Assembly: GCA_964436865.1 (NCBI GenBank)
Contig: CAYTFK010000179.1
Location: 1 to 14,199, forward strand
Length of the DNA: 14,199 bases
Direction of reading: 5' to 3'
DNA from: JAXGPP01 sp964436865
GTDB lineage: Bacteria; Planctomycetota; Planctomycetia; Pirellulales; Thermoguttaceae
The first letter of the stretch is position 1. Each line of letters begins with the position of its first letter. Positions 1-6,992 of the stretch are shown here, piece by piece. The notes under the pieces were generated by a model. That model searched no databases. It had not been told where the DNA came from and saw only the letters and a list, made by a program, of their open reading frames with translations. A program made the position numbers and the translations under genes.

Positions 1-106
1 GGTGCGACTGCAACGAGTGGAGCTGGTCCGCCGGCAGGAAATCGAGACTGCAGGCCGGGTGGAAAGGGGGCGGTGTTTCCGCGAATTCGGTCGACGCGGG
101 ACTCAT
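1..106 (-). CDS. 5' end of an unidentified gene leaving the left edge (partial)
   Basis: An ATG at 106-104 on the minus strand opens a frame of 35 codons that stays open to the window edge. The translation begins MSPASTEFAETPPPF and continues through a Leu/His-rich stretch ending LHSLQSH. A GGGAG ribosome binding site sits 7 nt before the ATG, and a promoter-like pair lies about 95 nt further upstream. There is no signal peptide in the visible part. The piece is too short to assign a family, so no function is proposed. The case rests on start signals plus an unbroken frame. It could be chance, but the spacing of promoter, ribosome binding site and start is coherent. Confidence 0.5.
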   Translation of the reverse strand, partial: MSPASTEFAETPPPFHPACSLDFLPADQLHSLQSH

Positions 107-500
107 CTTGATGCTCCCGAACTAGCGTCGTGCGAAGCGCCCGGATGACGCGTCGCCTGCGGCCAATGGTGGGCGAACCAGTCTTGCGGCTCGCCGCCAT
201 TATGCTGAGGGGGCATGGCCGACGCAAGAGCCGTGGGTCTGGCGCTCTGCCACCGTAATTGCCGACCCCTTCCACGAGGTGAACTTGCCTGGCGCCACCT
301 TCGCCATACTATTATTGGTCTCTGATCGGCCAGTGGTCTCGTCTGCCCTGGTAATCAAACGTCTCGTGCCGGCTCAGGCCTGAACGAAGCAATTCTCCAA
401 GACCAGACGCTTGCCCTTGCTCTCTCGGCGGCGATTGCCGGCGAAGGCGATTGGCCGACGGCCGTCGAACGCAACTCTCCTCGCTATGGAGTCGACGATC
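107..500. other. Intergenic region without a supported gene
   Basis: This 394-bp stretch separates two divergently read genes. I see the candidate promoter for the left-edge gene and a weaker plus-strand candidate (TTGCCT at 285-290, 16 nt, TACTAT at 307-312) that could serve the membrane methyltransferase. A 36-codon ATG frame from 214 has no ribosome binding site and looks like chance. The methyltransferase frame is open back to a TTG at 411, but 411-500 translates to Arg/Ser-rich sequence unlike the family, so I treat it as non-coding. No tRNA, riboswitch or repeat was recognised. Confidence 0.5.
199..227 (-). promoter_or_regulatory. Candidate sigma70-type promoter for the left-edge gene
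   Basis: On the minus strand TTGCGT (227-222) is followed after 17 nt by CATAAT (204-199). The -10 box matches the consensus at 5 of 6 positions and the -35 at 3 of 6. Transcription would start near 192, leaving a leader of about 85 nt before the ATG at 106. This is a consensus match only. Confidence 0.35.
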
Positions 501-1265
501 ATGCGACGTGTTTTCGCGGTCACCTATGGGGTAATTGCGTATGGGGCTTTCTTCGTGGTTTTTCTGTATATGATCGGCTTTGCCGGAAACATGCTGGTCC
601 CGAAGTCGATCGATTCGGGTACATCGGGCCCGATCGGGCTGGCGATCCTGGTGAATGCGGCACTGGTGGGGTTGTTCGCCGTTCAACACAGCGTGATGGC
701 CCGCCCGGCGTTCAAGGCGTGGTGGACCCGGTTCGTCCCCAAACCGGTGGAACGCAGCACGTTCGTTCTCCTGACCAGTCTGATCCTGGCGTTTCTCTTC
801 TGGCAGTGGCGTCCCCTTCCGGCGATTGTCTGGCACTTTGAGGATCCGCTGGCGCGAACCCTGTTGATCGGACTGTCCTTCCTGGGCTGGTTTACGGTAC
901 TGTACAGCTCGTTCATCATCGACCACTTCGATCTGTTCGGGCTGCGGCAGGTCTTCCTCTACCTGCGAAATCGCCCGTACACCCACCCGCCGTTCGCCGT
1001 CCGGTCGCTGTACCGGATCGTGCGGCATCCCCTGATGGTCGGCTTTCTCATCGCTTTCTGGTCGACACCGACGATGACCGCCGGGCATCTGCTGCTTTCG
1101 GTGCTGCTGACCGGCTACATCCTGATCGGCGTCACACTGGAAGAACGCGACCTCGCCCGGATGCTCGGCAGCGACTACAGCCTCTACCGCGCGCAGACGC
1201 CGATGTTCGTGCCGTTGTTGCCGAAGAGCAAACCTTCAGATGCTCCGCTCAGCGGAGGTGCGTGA
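501..1265 (+). CDS. mddA: Methanethiol S-methyltransferase-like membrane protein (MddA/NnrU family)
   Basis: The predicted 254-residue integral membrane protein resembles MddA, which methylates methanethiol with S-adenosylmethionine to give dimethyl sulfide. Hydrophobic segments lie near residues 5-27, 47-67, 86-104, 120-140 and 195-213. Family-like blocks include GNMLVPKSID (29-38), FAVQHSVMARPAFKAWW (59-75), the RHPLMVGF block (175-182) and LEERDLARMLGSDY (213-226). RHP and the EER motif are typical of the wider isoprenylcysteine-methyltransferase/NnrU fold. I chose the ATG at 501 because GGAG at 488-491 is 9 nt upstream and the first residues then match the family; an ATG at 486 adds five residues. 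It stands alone, converging on the exonuclease gene with a 59-bp gap. A related NnrU-type methyltransferase with another thiol substrate is possible. Confidence 0.8.
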   Translation: MRRVFAVTYGVIAYGAFFVVFLYMIGFAGNMLVPKSIDSGTSGPIGLAILVNAALVGLFAVQHSVMARPAFKAWWTRFVPKPVERSTFVLLTSLILAFLFWQWRPLPAIVWHFEDPLARTLLIGLSFLGWFTVLYSSFIIDHFDLFGLRQVFLYLRNRPYTHPPFAVRSLYRIVRHPLMVGFLIAFWSTPTMTAGHLLLSVLLTGYILIGVTLEERDLARMLGSDYSLYRAQTPMFVPLLPKSKPSDAPLSGGA

Positions 1266-1324
1266 CGAGCCGGAGGGCGGATTCTCATTCCGTCTGCCAA
1301 GCGGCGGCGATCGGCGAGTCTGCT

Positions 1325-1900
1325 TCAGAGTGTCTCTCCGCCTGCGTCGGGCACTTCGCCGGTAGACTCCAAGCGGGGCAAGACCAGGGCAGCGAGACGG
1401 GCGATGTTCCGCGCGTCGTCGATACCGCGGTGATGGGTGCCCTCCAATTGCAAATTGGCGTGGGCCAGGGCCCGCGACATGCCGCACGGCCGGATGCCGC
1501 ATAGCCGCGCGTACTGCTGCTTCAGATTCACATGCCGCGTGAACGATGCCGGCAGTTCCAGGCCGTGCCGGCGGCAGTCGATCTGAAACTGGGCCAGATC
1601 GTACGCGCCCCACGAGCAGAGCACGAACGGTTCCGCGCCGATCCAGGCGACGAATTCAGGAAACACTACCGAGAAGGGGGCGGCGCGGTCGACATCCGCC
1701 TGCCGGATCGAGGTGAGTTGCCGGCAGAACTCGCTCAGGCGAGGCTCGGCCACCGGGCGGACGAAACGGCTGAACTCGCACGACGGAGGACCGCCGGCCG
1801 AAGGCAACTCGACCGCCCCGATCTCGATGATCTCCATGCGGCTGAAATCGCGAACGTCCTTCCAGCAGGTCGCTTCGAGGTCGACGATGATGTAGCGCAT
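1325..1900 (-). CDS. DEDDh-type 3'-5' exonuclease (KapD/Eri1-like)
   Basis: This 191-residue cytoplasmic protein is a small stand-alone exonuclease of the DnaQ/RNase T superfamily, which removes nucleotides from 3' ends of RNA or DNA using two metal ions. The motifs are clear: Exo I VDLEAT (D7, E9) followed by EIIEIGAV; Exo II around WGAYDLAQF with D101; Exo III HHRGIDDARN with H157 and D162. The sequence resembles the 3'hExo/Eri1 and KapD branch rather than the DNA polymerase epsilon subunit. Its natural substrate is not deducible. It starts 12 nt after the stop of the upstream secreted hydrolase on the same strand, so the two are probably co-transcribed although their roles look unrelated. 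The ribosome binding site is weak, which would suit translational coupling. Confidence 0.85.
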   Translation of the reverse strand: MRYIIVDLEATCWKDVRDFSRMEIIEIGAVELPSAGGPPSCEFSRFVRPVAEPRLSEFCRQLTSIRQADVDRAAPFSVVFPEFVAWIGAEPFVLCSWGAYDLAQFQIDCRRHGLELPASFTRHVNLKQQYARLCGIRPCGMSRALAHANLQLEGTHHRGIDDARNIARLAALVLPRLESTGEVPDAGGETL

Positions 1901-1912
1901 GAGATAACCAGT

Positions 1913-4879
1913 CTATTGTGGCACGATCCACAGCCTCCGCCCCGAGATCGCCGGCGTGATATCGATCGCGATCGCCTGCTCGACCCGTTCATGCGGCACT
2001 TCGTCGCCCTTCGAGCCAGGAGTCGGGCCCTCGGCAAATAGTTTCACCGCCGCCGGCAGCCCAGTGGCCGGAAGTCGGACGTTACCCGTCCCCTGGACTA
2101 CCGCTTCGGCAATCGCGCCGCCGGGCATGCGGCGGCTTTCGGCCAGCGGGGCGAACACCACCAGCGGCAACGGGCCGTCGGCAAACGTCGTGGTCCGGCC
2201 ATCCACCGAGATCGCGTTGGAGCCGCGACCCGCAAAGGCGACCAGTTGCCCCTGGTCGTCGACGCGAAACGCCATCGCGCCGTTGCCTTCGTAGCTGACG
2301 GTGTGGCCGTTGACGTGGAAATCCTGCAGTTCCAGCTTGTCGGATGGAAGCGTGTGGCTGGCCAGCCAGGCGGCGTCGGCCTCGGCGCTGCGGCCGAACC
2401 CGCCCGGCCAGTCTTCCTCGAGCAGCCGAAGGTGATGTGCGATGGTCACCGCGCCGTTGGGAAAGCGGCACGCGATGTACTGTCCCGTTCGCGAAAGGTG
2501 CTCGGTGTTGTCGTTCACGCCCGGAAACTTGCCGCTGGGCGGATAGGCGTCCAAGGCGTCGAGGACGTCAAACCAGGTGCGGATGTCGTCACCGAGCGAC
2601 TGCGACTGGTTGTCGCGCGGGCGGAATCCGAGAAACGTCGCGCTGCCACCGCCGGGAAGCGCTCGGCGCGTGCCGATCAGCCGCTGCCCGACGCGGGCCA
2701 CCGCTTCCGTTCCTTCGTGTGCACTCACCGGGTAGATGCGGTCGACCAATTCGTGAGTGAGGAGAACCTGCGGCGGTACGCCTTTGAATGATCCCTCGAA
2801 CCGCACCTGCTGGCCCGGTACGGGCAGGCCCTCGTTCAGTCCGGGCTCGTAATTCAGTCCGAACAACGCCGACCAGGGACCAAGGGCATCGCCCCCCTCG
2901 TCCGTCAACACCGGGGGCGGGCCCGACCAGACGACGCGGCCTCCCTGCTCGGCAAGCTCGCGCATCATGTCGAGCAGCCGCTGGGAAGGGAATGGTTCGA
3001 ACGTGGCGGCCAGCGTGGTGAATCGCCGCCCGGCCAGCTCGATTGCACCGCCGGCAACTTTGCCCTGTTCAAGCAGCTTGGCCTGCGTGATGTAGTTCGC
3101 GTAAGGATATTGCGTCATCCAGCTTCCGAACCGCTCCTCGACCGCCGTCAGATCGAGAGGGTAGAGCATCAGCACGTCGACGTCGCGGTGCTGCATGTCT
3201 TGCACCGCTCCATAATGGCCGGCGGCCACGCCGAAGGCGGCGGCTACCGCCGAGCGCCGCTGCGCGATGGGCGGGGGCATGCCCCAGTGCGCCCCATAGG
3301 AGTACGGCACCTCGTTGAGGATTCCCGTCGAGCAGGCGAGAGTCAGGCCCGTGTAGTTGCGGTCGAGGAAGCCGCCCTCGGCATGGTCGTTGCCGTTGCC
3401 GGTGAGAAAGTCGCCCCAGCGGAAGTAGTCGGAGCAGGCAACGGCCGACTGCTGCACCGTGTTCGACCAGAGGAAGTCGGAGGTGTACTCGTACTTGCGA
3501 TGATTCGCATTGACGCCCTGGAAAGGGATCCAGGCGTCACAGGTGGGACTCTCGGCCCAGGTAGCGTGGGCGCGGGCCTCCAGCCGGCGTCCCATTCGCC
3601 CTTCGGCATGATGCTTGGCCTGGACCAGCAGATCCGTCAGCCCGTCCTGCAGGAAGCGGTAGTAATGCGCGCGGAAAAGCGCCGTCCGCCGAATATCCTG
3701 CGGCGATGGCCCGAAGACGTGCATCACTCCCTGCGTAGCGCTCAAGTCGATGGCGAAGTCTTCCTGGCCATAGGCAAAGTACACGAGGTACTTCGCCAGG
3801 TCGGCGAACTGCGGGCCGAACCGTTCCGCAAACCGCTTGCTCAGGCCCGGGCTGACGTAGCGCATGGCGAACTGGCCATGGTCGTGGTGGCGATGGTAGC
3901 TCCAGTCGCCCATCAGGTGCGGCTCGTCGGAGTAGAGCCCGTTCAGCTTGATCCCGGCGTCGGCGTAGCGGTCGACGAGTCCCTTGAGGTACGGGAGGGC
4001 CTTGTCCGAAAAGTAGTCCATCTCGGGCGTGCGATACACTTGCACGGCCAGAACCCGATTGAGGCCTGCCCGCTCGGTCTTTCCTTCGCCGTGGACACGC
4101 ACCCGGACGGCCGGAAACCCTTCCGCCTGAATGCCGAGCACCTCAACCTGGGCCTGATCGGTGATTTCGGTGATCGAGTCTTCCGGCACGACGCGATAGG
4201 GAGTTCCGGGAAGCGGCCGTTCCTGGAAGGCGAACACCCGGACGCCTGCCTCTTCCAGATCGAACGGCCCCTTGTTGTTCACCCAGCGAGTCTGCCGCCA
4301 CAACTGCACGCTGAACCGGCCGCTCTGGGGATCGCGGAGTCCCTTGCGATACTGCATCCAAACGCCCGACTCGCCGGTCGCCTCGCGATACCCCTGGCCG
4401 ATTTCCAATGGCGTGAGCAGGCTCAGTTCCAGCCCCAGCCCGTATTGCTCGGCGAACTTGCCGATGCGTGCGATCTTCTCGATGTAGGCGTCGGTGTCGG
4501 GCATCAACTCGCGGACGTGATCCTGTCCCGGGCGGTACTGGCGGAAGAAGTGGTCGAAGGCCACGATCAATGTCCGCGAGCCCTGGGCCTGCGCTCGCTC
4601 GCAAACCTGGCGCAGGCTCGCCAGGTGCTTGCGTTCGAGCGTGAGACTCAAATCGAGCACCTTGTCCGGATCGGTGGCGAGGGTCTCCAGTTCGGCGTCG
4701 CTGACGAAGATGATCGACGCCCGTGGGATAGCGAATGCCCACGGGCCGGGATAGGCCGCCAAATCGCCGCGATACACCGCCTCGGGCGGCCGCGCCGGCT
4801 CCTCGGCACAAATCGTCATGCCTGTCAGCACAACGAGCCCAATGGCGATCGTTACACTCTGTCGCGCGATTTGGATCAT
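1913..4879 (-). CDS. Secreted TIM-barrel glycoside-hydrolase-like protein, family unassigned
   Basis: A 988-residue exported protein. A Sec signal peptide spans residues 1-25, with probable cleavage after TICA. Residues about 45-420 look like a (beta/alpha)8 barrel: strands such as TLIVAFDHFF (103-112) and LELSLLTPLEIG (150-161), and the segment LNGLYSDEPH (312-321), whose Asp318/Glu319 sit where a barrel hydrolase places its acid/base. Residues about 565-660 resemble the flavodoxin-like trimerisation domain of GH42-type enzymes (DVLMLYPLD, a long helix, then GGRVVWSGPPP). The last 200 residues look beta-rich. The likely role is hydrolysis of a polysaccharide outside the cytoplasm. It is divergently transcribed from a sulfatase 226 bp away, which supports a carbohydrate role. 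Substrate and family are not assignable by eye, and a non-catalytic or lyase function is possible. Confidence 0.6.
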   Translation of the reverse strand: MIQIARQSVTIAIGLVVLTGMTICAEEPARPPEAVYRGDLAAYPGPWAFAIPRASIIFVSDAELETLATDPDKVLDLSLTLERKHLASLRQVCERAQAQGSRTLIVAFDHFFRQYRPGQDHVRELMPDTDAYIEKIARIGKFAEQYGLGLELSLLTPLEIGQGYREATGESGVWMQYRKGLRDPQSGRFSVQLWRQTRWVNNKGPFDLEEAGVRVFAFQERPLPGTPYRVVPEDSITEITDQAQVEVLGIQAEGFPAVRVRVHGEGKTERAGLNRVLAVQVYRTPEMDYFSDKALPYLKGLVDRYADAGIKLNGLYSDEPHLMGDWSYHRHHDHGQFAMRYVSPGLSKRFAERFGPQFADLAKYLVYFAYGQEDFAIDLSATQGVMHVFGPSPQDIRRTALFRAHYYRFLQDGLTDLLVQAKHHAEGRMGRRLEARAHATWAESPTCDAWIPFQGVNANHRKYEYTSDFLWSNTVQQSAVACSDYFRWGDFLTGNGNDHAEGGFLDRNYTGLTLACSTGILNEVPYSYGAHWGMPPPIAQRRSAVAAAFGVAAGHYGAVQDMQHRDVDVLMLYPLDLTAVEERFGSWMTQYPYANYITQAKLLEQGKVAGGAIELAGRRFTTLAATFEPFPSQRLLDMMRELAEQGGRVVWSGPPPVLTDEGGDALGPWSALFGLNYEPGLNEGLPVPGQQVRFEGSFKGVPPQVLLTHELVDRIYPVSAHEGTEAVARVGQRLIGTRRALPGGGSATFLGFRPRDNQSQSLGDDIRTWFDVLDALDAYPPSGKFPGVNDNTEHLSRTGQYIACRFPNGAVTIAHHLRLLEEDWPGGFGRSAEADAAWLASHTLPSDKLELQDFHVNGHTVSYEGNGAMAFRVDDQGQLVAFAGRGSNAISVDGRTTTFADGPLPLVVFAPLAESRRMPGGAIAEAVVQGTGNVRLPATGLPAAVKLFAEGPTPGSKGDEVPHERVEQAIAIDITPAISGRRLWIVPQ

Positions 4880-4942
4880 GACTGGTCTCTCGGCAGGAGG
4901 GATTGTTCGGCGGGCCTTTCAGAGGAACGCGAGAGGGTCGCC

Positions 4943-4972
4943 ATTATCGCCTTCCCGCGAGAGGCGAAGCAA
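4943..4972 (-). promoter_or_regulatory. Candidate promoter of the secreted hydrolase gene
   Basis: On the minus strand TTGCTT (4972-4967) precedes GATAAT (4948-4943) by 18 nt. The -10 box matches the sigma70 consensus at 5 of 6 positions. The implied leader is about 57 nt to the ATG at 4879. An inverted repeat lies in the spacer. Confidence 0.35.
4947..4967. promoter_or_regulatory. Inverted repeat in the promoter spacer, operator-like
   Basis: TCGCCT (4947-4952) and AGGCGA (4962-4967) form a perfect 6-bp dyad around 9 nt. It fills the gap between the -35 and -10 candidates of the hydrolase gene, a position where a repressor would block transcription. No regulator gene is visible nearby. It may equally be chance in GC-rich DNA. 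Confidence 0.25.
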
Positions 4973-5034
4973 TATGCGAGACGGGAAACTCGACCGCCGC
5001 AATGCCACCAGAACGGGCGGCCCGCTGTAACGCC

Positions 5035-5064
5035 CTGGCATCGCCTATCCCCGGGGGCTATAAC
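5035..5064 (+). promoter_or_regulatory. Candidate promoter of the sulfatase gene
   Basis: CTGGCA (5035-5040) and TATAAC (5059-5064) are separated by 18 nt. Transcription would start near 5071, with a leader of about 35 nt that contains the GGAGG ribosome binding site at 5094-5098. The -10 box matches the consensus at 5 of 6 positions. Confidence 0.35.
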
Positions 5065-5105
5065 CGACGCAAGCGGGACCGGCTACTTCTTGTGGAGGCG
5101 CGGAT

Positions 5106-6920
5106 ATGTGTATTGGACAATTGGCGATTGGTGAGGGGATCGAGAGCGGTCGGCCGGTCGGGCGGCAATGGCCGACAGCAGCGGCGCTGCTGGCGGCCGC
5201 GGCTACGTTTTTTGCAGGCCTCGTCGGGACCGGGCAGAGCTTTGCCGCCGCACCCACGCCGAACGTGCTGATCATCCTGACCGATGACCAGGGCTATGGC
5301 GATTTGTCGTGCCACGGCAACCCGGTGTTGAAGACGCCCAATATCGACGCCCTGCACGCCGAGTCGATCCGCTTTACCGACTTTCACGTGGCGCCGATGT
5401 GCACGCCGACGCGGGGCCAGTTGCTGACCGGCATGGACGCGCTTCGCAACGGGGCGACGTCGGTCACCGCCGGGCGATCGCTCATTCGGCGCGGTATTCC
5501 GACCATGGCCGAGGCCTTCGCGTCGGCCGGTTACCGTACCGGCATCTTCGGCAAGTGGCATCTCGGCGACAGCTATCCGCAGCGGCCCATGGACCGCGGC
5601 TTCCAGGACGCGGTGTGGTTCCTGGGCTGGGGTGTGAGCAGCGCGCCGGAATTCGACAACGACTGTTTCAATACCCGCTACCGGCGCGGGACGGAAATCC
5701 AGCAAGCGCCCGGTTACTGCACCGATTTCTGGTTTGATGAAGCGATGGCGTGGATGCGCGAGCGCAAGCATCGCAACGAGCGGTTCTTCTGCTATCTGCC
5801 CACCAACGCGCCGCATGGTCCTTTATGGGTCGATGCGAAATACGCCGCGCCTTACGCGAAAACGAAAGCAGCCGACTTCTTCGGCATGATCGCGAATATC
5901 GACGAGAACATGGGGCGTCTGGAGCGGATGCTCGAGGAATCTGGCCTGCGCGACAACACGCTCGTGATCTTCATGACCGACAACGGGGGCACGGCCGGCG
6001 TGAACACCTACAATGCCGGCATGCGCGGCCGCAAGACCCAATACTACGACGGCGGGCATCGGGTGCCCTGCTTCGTCCGCTGGCCGGCCGGCGGACTGCG
6101 AGAGCCGACCGACATCTCAGCACCGACCCAGATTCAGGATCTGTTGCCCACGCTCGCCGAACTGTGTGAGTTCGAACTGCCTGATACGGCTCGGCCTGAC
6201 GGGCTCAGCCTGGTGCCGCTCCTGCGGGATGCCGAAGCCCAGCTCCCCGACCGCATGCTCGTGGTTCAATACGGGCAGACGCCAACGGCCTGGGATTCGT
6301 GCGTGATCTGGGATCGCTGGCGGCTCGTGTTCGGCAAGGAGTTGTATGACATCCGCACTGATCCTGGCCAGGCCGATGATGTGGCGGCTGAGCATCCTGA
6401 GGTCGTAGCGAGGATGCGGGCCCATTACGAGAAGTGGTGGGCGGGCGTGGAGTCGCGGCTGGCCGATTTCGAGCCGATTTCACTGGGCGCGGAGGAGGAG
6501 AACCCGGTCGACCTGACGAGTTCCGATTGGCAGGACATCTACTGCGACAACAACCGGCACGTCGGGCAGGCCGTCGGCGGCCCTCGCGGCGGGCCGTGGA
6601 GCATCCTGGTCGAGCGGGAGGGCCGCTACGAGATCGAACTTCGCCGCTGGCCGTTCCATACCGACTGCGCACTCGATTCGGCCGGGCCGGAACAGACGGT
6701 GTATGGGCGCGAACTCCCACCCGGCAAACCGTTGCCGATCGCCGCGGCCCGGCTCGAAGTGGCCGGACAGAACCTCTCGGCGAAGACCGCTGGCGCGGCG
6801 AGGGGGGTGCGGTTCCATGTCGACTTGCCCGCCGGGCGAACCACCATGCAGGGATGGTTCCAGGATGCATCCGGCACGGACCTCTGCGGCGCATTCTACG
6901 CCCGGGTGTGCCGGGAATGA
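5106..6920 (+). CDS. Secreted type I (formylglycine) sulfatase
   Basis: The 604-residue enzyme should hydrolyse sulfate esters, probably on polysaccharides, in the periplasm or outside the cell. The start is well supported: GGAGG ends 7 nt before the ATG. A signal peptide covers about residues 1-48, with an unusually long 22-residue n-region before the hydrophobic core. The catalytic domain shows metal ligands in LTDDQGYGD (D60, D61), the sulfatase signature CTPTRGQLLTG with Cys99 for conversion to formylglycine, GKWHLG (K150, H152), NAPHG (H237), TDNGG (D292, N293) and GRKTQYYDGGHRVP (K310). Residues about 490-604 form a beta-rich C-terminal region often found in planctomycete arylsulfatases. 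It is followed after 72 bp by the propeller gene on the same strand. No sulfatase-maturing enzyme is encoded here. Its substrate is unknown. Confidence 0.93.
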   Translation: MCIGQLAIGEGIESGRPVGRQWPTAAALLAAAATFFAGLVGTGQSFAAAPTPNVLIILTDDQGYGDLSCHGNPVLKTPNIDALHAESIRFTDFHVAPMCTPTRGQLLTGMDALRNGATSVTAGRSLIRRGIPTMAEAFASAGYRTGIFGKWHLGDSYPQRPMDRGFQDAVWFLGWGVSSAPEFDNDCFNTRYRRGTEIQQAPGYCTDFWFDEAMAWMRERKHRNERFFCYLPTNAPHGPLWVDAKYAAPYAKTKAADFFGMIANIDENMGRLERMLEESGLRDNTLVIFMTDNGGTAGVNTYNAGMRGRKTQYYDGGHRVPCFVRWPAGGLREPTDISAPTQIQDLLPTLAELCEFELPDTARPDGLSLVPLLRDAEAQLPDRMLVVQYGQTPTAWDSCVIWDRWRLVFGKELYDIRTDPGQADDVAAEHPEVVARMRAHYEKWWAGVESRLADFEPISLGAEEENPVDLTSSDWQDIYCDNNRHVGQAVGGPRGGPWSILVEREGRYEIELRRWPFHTDCALDSAGPEQTVYGRELPPGKPLPIAAARLEVAGQNLSAKTAGAARGVRFHVDLPAGRTTMQGWFQDASGTDLCGAFYARVCRE

Positions 6921-6992
6921 TCTGGCCGCGGGCGATCTTCTTGCCGTAGACTGTCCGGCGACCATCCATCGCGCCTTTCAGGAGCACAAACG

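Noticed and set aside
411..500. An N-terminal extension of the membrane methyltransferase from a TTG at 411.
   Set aside because: The added residues are Arg/Ser-rich and unlike the family, and the ATG at 501 has a better-placed GGAG.
1275..1295. Possible terminator hairpin between the convergent methyltransferase and exonuclease genes.
   Set aside because: The 7-bp stem contains two G-U pairs and no T-run follows on either strand, so the support is too weak.
3110..5134. A long open frame (674 codons) on the plus strand opposite the secreted hydrolase gene.
   Set aside because: It is antisense to a protein with a signal peptide and coherent domains, has no family-like motifs, and follows from high third-position GC.
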